From Comamonas badia DSM 17552 (GTDB lineage Bacteria > Pseudomonadota > Gammaproteobacteria > Burkholderiales > Burkholderiaceae_C): a stretch of DNA of 64,000 bases. The notes under the pieces were generated by a model. It was not told the DNA's origin and made no database searches. It saw only the letters and a list, made by a program, of their open reading frames with translations. Position numbers and translations under genes: made by a program. Shown piece after piece: positions 61,428 to 64,000 of this stretch (its first letter is position 1; every line of letters starts with the position of its first letter). The stretch covers positions 1 to 64,000 of the forward strand of contig NZ_AXVM01000009.1 in the NCBI RefSeq assembly GCF_000484635.1, written 5' to 3'.

Positions 61428-63662
61428 ATGAGCACACCAGAGACATCCATCATCTACACGCTGACCGACGAGGCCCCGCGCCTTGCCACCGCATCCCTGC
61501 TGCCGATCGTGCAGGCGTTCGCCGCGTCGGCCGGCATCCACATGCAGAGCAGCGACATCTCGCTGTCAGCGCGCATCCTGGCGCAATTTCCCGAGCTGCT
61601 GAGCGACGCGCAGAAGGTGCCCGACACCCTGGCCGAGCTGGGCAGAAAGACGCTGCAGCCCGACGCCAACATCATCAAGCTGCCCAACATCAGCGCCACC
61701 GTGGCGCAGCTCAAGGCGGCGATCAAGGAACTGCAGGGCAAGGGCTACAAAATCCCCGATTTCCCGGATGCGCCCAGGAACGATCAGGAAAAGGACATCC
61801 GCACGCGCTACGAGCGCTGCACCGGCAGCGCCGTGAACCCGGTCATCCGCCAGGGCAATTCCGACCGCCGCGCGCCCAAGGCCGTCAAGGAATACGCGCG
61901 CAAGCACCCGCACAAGATGGGCGAATGGTCGGCTGCCTCGCGCACCCATGTCTCGCACATGAAGCGGGGCGATTTCTACAACGATGAACTCTCCATCACG
62001 CTGGACCAGGCGCGCGAGGTGCGCATGGAGCTGGTTACCCAGGGTGGCAAGACCATCGTGCTCAAGCCCAAGGTCAGCCTGCTGGACCGCGACGTGGTCG
62101 ATTCGATGTTCTTCAGCAAGAAGGCCTTGCTCGATTTCTACCAGGAGCAGATCGACGATGCGCGCAAGACCGGCGTGCTGTTCTCGCTGCACGTCAAGGC
62201 GACCATGCTCAAGGTCTCGCACCCCATCGTGTTCGGCCACTGCGTGCGCGTGTTCTACAAGGACGCGTTTGCCAAGCACGCCAAGGTGCTGGAGCAGCTG
62301 GGCGTGAACGTGAACAACGGCATGGTCGATCTCTACAACAAGATCGCCACGCTGCCCAAGAGCGTGCAGGAGGAAATCCGCGCCGATCTGCATGCCTGCC
62401 ATGCCAACGGGCCCGAGCTGGCCATGGTCGATTCGGACAAGGGCATCACCAATTTCCACTCGCCCAACGACGTGATCGTCGATGCCTCCATGCCCTCGAT
62501 GATCCGCAACGGCGGCAAGATGTACGGCGCCGACGGGCGGCTGAAGGAAGTCAAGGCCGTGATGCCCGAATCGACCTTTGCCCGCATCTACCAGGAGATG
62601 ATCAACTTCTGCAAGTGGCACGGCGCGTTCGACCCGGTGACCATGGGCACCGTGCCCAACGTCGGCCTGATGGCGCAGGGCGCGGAGGAATACGGCTCCA
62701 ACGACAAGACCTTCGAGATCGCCGAGGACGGCACGGTGCGGATCACCGACAACGCCACGGGCGAGGTGCTGCTCAGCCAGAAGGTCGAACAGGGCGACAT
62801 CTGGCGCATGTGCCGCACCACGGATGCCGCCATCCGCGACTGGGTGAAGCTGGCCGTCACGCGCGCGCGCAATTCCGGCATGCCGGTGGTGTTCTGGCTC
62901 GACCCCTACCGTCCGCACGAGAATCAGCTCATCACCAAGGTCAAGATGTACCTCAACGAGCACGACACCAAGGGGCTGGAAATCCACCTGATGAGCCAGG
63001 TGCGTGCGATGCGCTACACGCTGGAGCGCATCGTGCGCGGGCTGGACACCATCAGCGCCACCGGCAACATCCTGCGCGACTACCTGACCGACCTGTTTCC
63101 CATCATGGAGCTGGGCACCAGCGCCAAGATGCTGTCCATCGTGCCCATGCTCGCGGGCGGCGGCATGTACGAGACCGGGGCCGGCGGCTCGGCGCCCAAG
63201 CATGTGGAGCAGCTGGTGGAAGAAAACCACCTGCGCTGGGATTCGCTGGGCGAATTCCTGGCCCTGGCGGTGAGCCTGGAAGAGCTGGGCCTCAAGCACC
63301 ACAACGCGCGTGCGGTGGTGCTGGCCAAGGCACTGGATGCGGCCACCGGCAAGCTGCTGGACAACAACAAGAGCCCGAGCCGGCGCACCGGCGAACTGGA
63401 CAACCGCGGCAGCCATTTCTATCTGGCGCTGTACTGGGCGCAGGAACTGGCGGCTCAAAAGGACGATGCCGAGCTCGCGGCCAAATTTGCGCCGCTGGCA
63501 AAGGCGCTGACGGACAACGAAGCGAAGATCGTCGGCGAGCTCAACACGGTGCAGGGCAAGCATGTGGACATCGGCGGCTACTACCTGCCCGATGTGGCCA
63601 AGCTGGAAACGGTGATGCGCCCGAGCGGGACCTTCAATGCAGCCTTGGCGGCTCTGAAGTAA
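61428..63662 (+). CDS. icd: Isocitrate dehydrogenase (NADP+), monomeric type
   Basis: A 744-residue monomeric-type IDH that oxidatively decarboxylates isocitrate to 2-oxoglutarate in the TCA cycle. Blocks: [150 protein letters not shown] at 61428 after GGAGG. Full length. Confidence 0.97.
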   Translation: MSTPETSIIYTLTDEAPRLATASLLPIVQAFAASAGIHMQSSDISLSARILAQFPELLSDAQKVPDTLAELGRKTLQPDANIIKLPNISATVAQLKAAIKELQGKGYKIPDFPDAPRNDQEKDIRTRYERCTGSAVNPVIRQGNSDRRAPKAVKEYARKHPHKMGEWSAASRTHVSHMKRGDFYNDELSITLDQAREVRMELVTQGGKTIVLKPKVSLLDRDVVDSMFFSKKALLDFYQEQIDDARKTGVLFSLHVKATMLKVSHPIVFGHCVRVFYKDAFAKHAKVLEQLGVNVNNGMVDLYNKIATLPKSVQEEIRADLHACHANGPELAMVDSDKGITNFHSPNDVIVDASMPSMIRNGGKMYGADGRLKEVKAVMPESTFARIYQEMINFCKWHGAFDPVTMGTVPNVGLMAQGAEEYGSNDKTFEIAEDGTVRITDNATGEVLLSQKVEQGDIWRMCRTTDAAIRDWVKLAVTRARNSGMPVVFWLDPYRPHENQLITKVKMYLNEHDTKGLEIHLMSQVRAMRYTLERIVRGLDTISATGNILRDYLTDLFPIMELGTSAKMLSIVPMLAGGGMYETGAGGSAPKHVEQLVEENHLRWDSLGEFLALAVSLEELGLKHHNARAVVLAKALDAATGKLLDNNKSPSRRTGELDNRGSHFYLALYWAQELAAQKDDAELAAKFAPLAKALTDNEAKIVGELNTVQGKHVDIGGYYLPDVAKLETVMRPSGTFNAALAALK

Positions 63663-63721
63663 AGTTCGAGGTTTCCAGCTCCGGCTCGGTCGGGCGCCGG
63701 AGCTTGCCGGCCGCATTGAAA

Positions 63722-63739
63722 CGCCGCCCTTGGGCGGCG
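63722..63739. terminator. GC hairpin after icd
   Basis: CGCCGCCC-TT-GGGCGGCG, perfect stem, 60 bases downstream of icd. No U-run follows, so termination strength is uncertain. Confidence 0.5.
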
Positions 63740-63790
63740 CTGCCGTCATTGCCGCCCTTGCGGGCAAGACCCTGCCAGCTACCCAGTCGC

Positions 63791-63817
63791 TAAAGGTGCA
63801 TATGATATGCACCTTTA
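63791..63817. promoter_or_regulatory. Perfect 27-base palindrome, probable repressor operator upstream of sufB
   Basis: Arms TAAAGGTGCATAT and ATATGCACCTTTA flank a central G, 23 bases before the sufB ATG. The layout is reminiscent of operators of Rrf2-family regulators (NsrR/IscR-like), which commonly control Fe-S cluster assembly. Regulator identity is inference. Confidence 0.75.
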
Positions 63818-63839
63818 ACGCATTTCCACAGCGAGACCC

Positions 63840-64000
63840 ATGACCGAACCCGTGGACACCGTGAGCGCCGCCTCGGCCATAGAAGACAAGCCCCAGGATG
63901 CCGCACTGACGCAGGCGCTGCAGCGCAGCTACCAGCATGGTTTCGTCACCGACATCGAAACCGATTCGCTGCCGCCTGGCCTGAACGAAGACACCATACG
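63840..64000 (+). CDS. sufB: Fe-S cluster assembly scaffold SufB (5' part only)
   Basis: 53 complete codons from ATG at 63840 run off the window. The N-terminus has a variable leader and then the SufB segment ALQRSYQHGFVTDIETDSLP followed by PGLNEDTI. SufB is the scaffold of the SufBCD complex building Fe-S clusters. The assignment rests on this short N-terminal block, so confidence is moderate. Confidence 0.72.
   Translation, partial: MTEPVDTVSAASAIEDKPQDAALTQALQRSYQHGFVTDIETDSLPPGLNEDTI

Noticed and set aside
61566..63938. A 790-codon open frame on the minus strand
   Set aside because: Antisense to the well-conserved isocitrate dehydrogenase; His/Gly/Arg-rich shadow composition from high GC.

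Overview
The window is a GC-rich bacterial chromosome segment from a betaproteobacterium, most likely family Comamonadaceae. The basis is gene order known from that family: hda-HAD phosphatase-pcnB-folK, exbB-exbD-lpxK-Trm112-kdsB-adk, a purM/AI-2E pair opposite hda, and a monomeric isocitrate dehydrogenase. No species is claimed. No tRNA, rRNA or CRISPR array was seen.

Left end (1-11.3 kb, minus strand): an IS481-family insertion sequence, then a compact type I restriction-modification operon read right to left. Its order is hsdM, a YhcG-type PD-(D/E)xK nuclease, hsdS, a frameshifted zeta-toxin-like kinase, a small antitoxin-like ORF, a second YhcG-type nuclease, hsdR and a macro-domain ADP-ribose hydrolase. 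Several junctions are 4-base ATGA overlaps, so the accessory genes are wired into the hsd operon. This is the most unusual locus in the window.

11.5-22.3 kb (plus): an MdtABC-OprM-type multidrug efflux operon (adaptor, two RND pumps, outer-membrane channel). It is interrupted by repeat DNA, including an 883-base spacer that folds into a large inverted repeat. 22.4-25.7 kb: a two-subunit haem-copper oxidase with a SCO copper chaperone and a membrane protein. 25.7-33 kb: an ICL/PEP-mutase family enzyme, an exported protein, rpsT, murJ, a SirB1-like protein, a universal stress protein, an AI-2E family transporter and purM.

33-48 kb: hda-HAD-pcnB-folK, a ferredoxin-reductase-like flavoprotein, an SDR-like protein, two exported hypotheticals, a CaiB-type CoA transferase, a CDGSH protein, tpm, argA and hrpA. 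48-54 kb: lexA with two SOS boxes, an asparaginase, and an alkylation-damage cluster (small Ada-like Zn protein, two 2OG-Fe(II) oxygenases, an Ada lacking its N-terminal zinc cysteines, and a 63-codon ORF). 54-64 kb: adk-kdsB-Trm112-lpxK-exbD-exbB on the minus strand; xseA, a BenE transporter, sodB, icd and the start of sufB on the plus strand. A perfect 27-base operator-like palindrome precedes sufB.

Three repeat families recur. (1) REP-like palindromes (CCCTCACCCC...CTCTCCC) lie between genes and also inside the hsdM and hrpA reading frames. (2) An approximately 60-base element with a GCTATCAAAA-type end and an AGCGCTTG-type core sits in frame in hsdM, mdtA, mdtB, xseA and others. (3) A 108-base dyad element occurs at 30.3 and 53.6 kb. 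In-frame repeat insertion into conserved genes is the clearest genome-scale oddity here.
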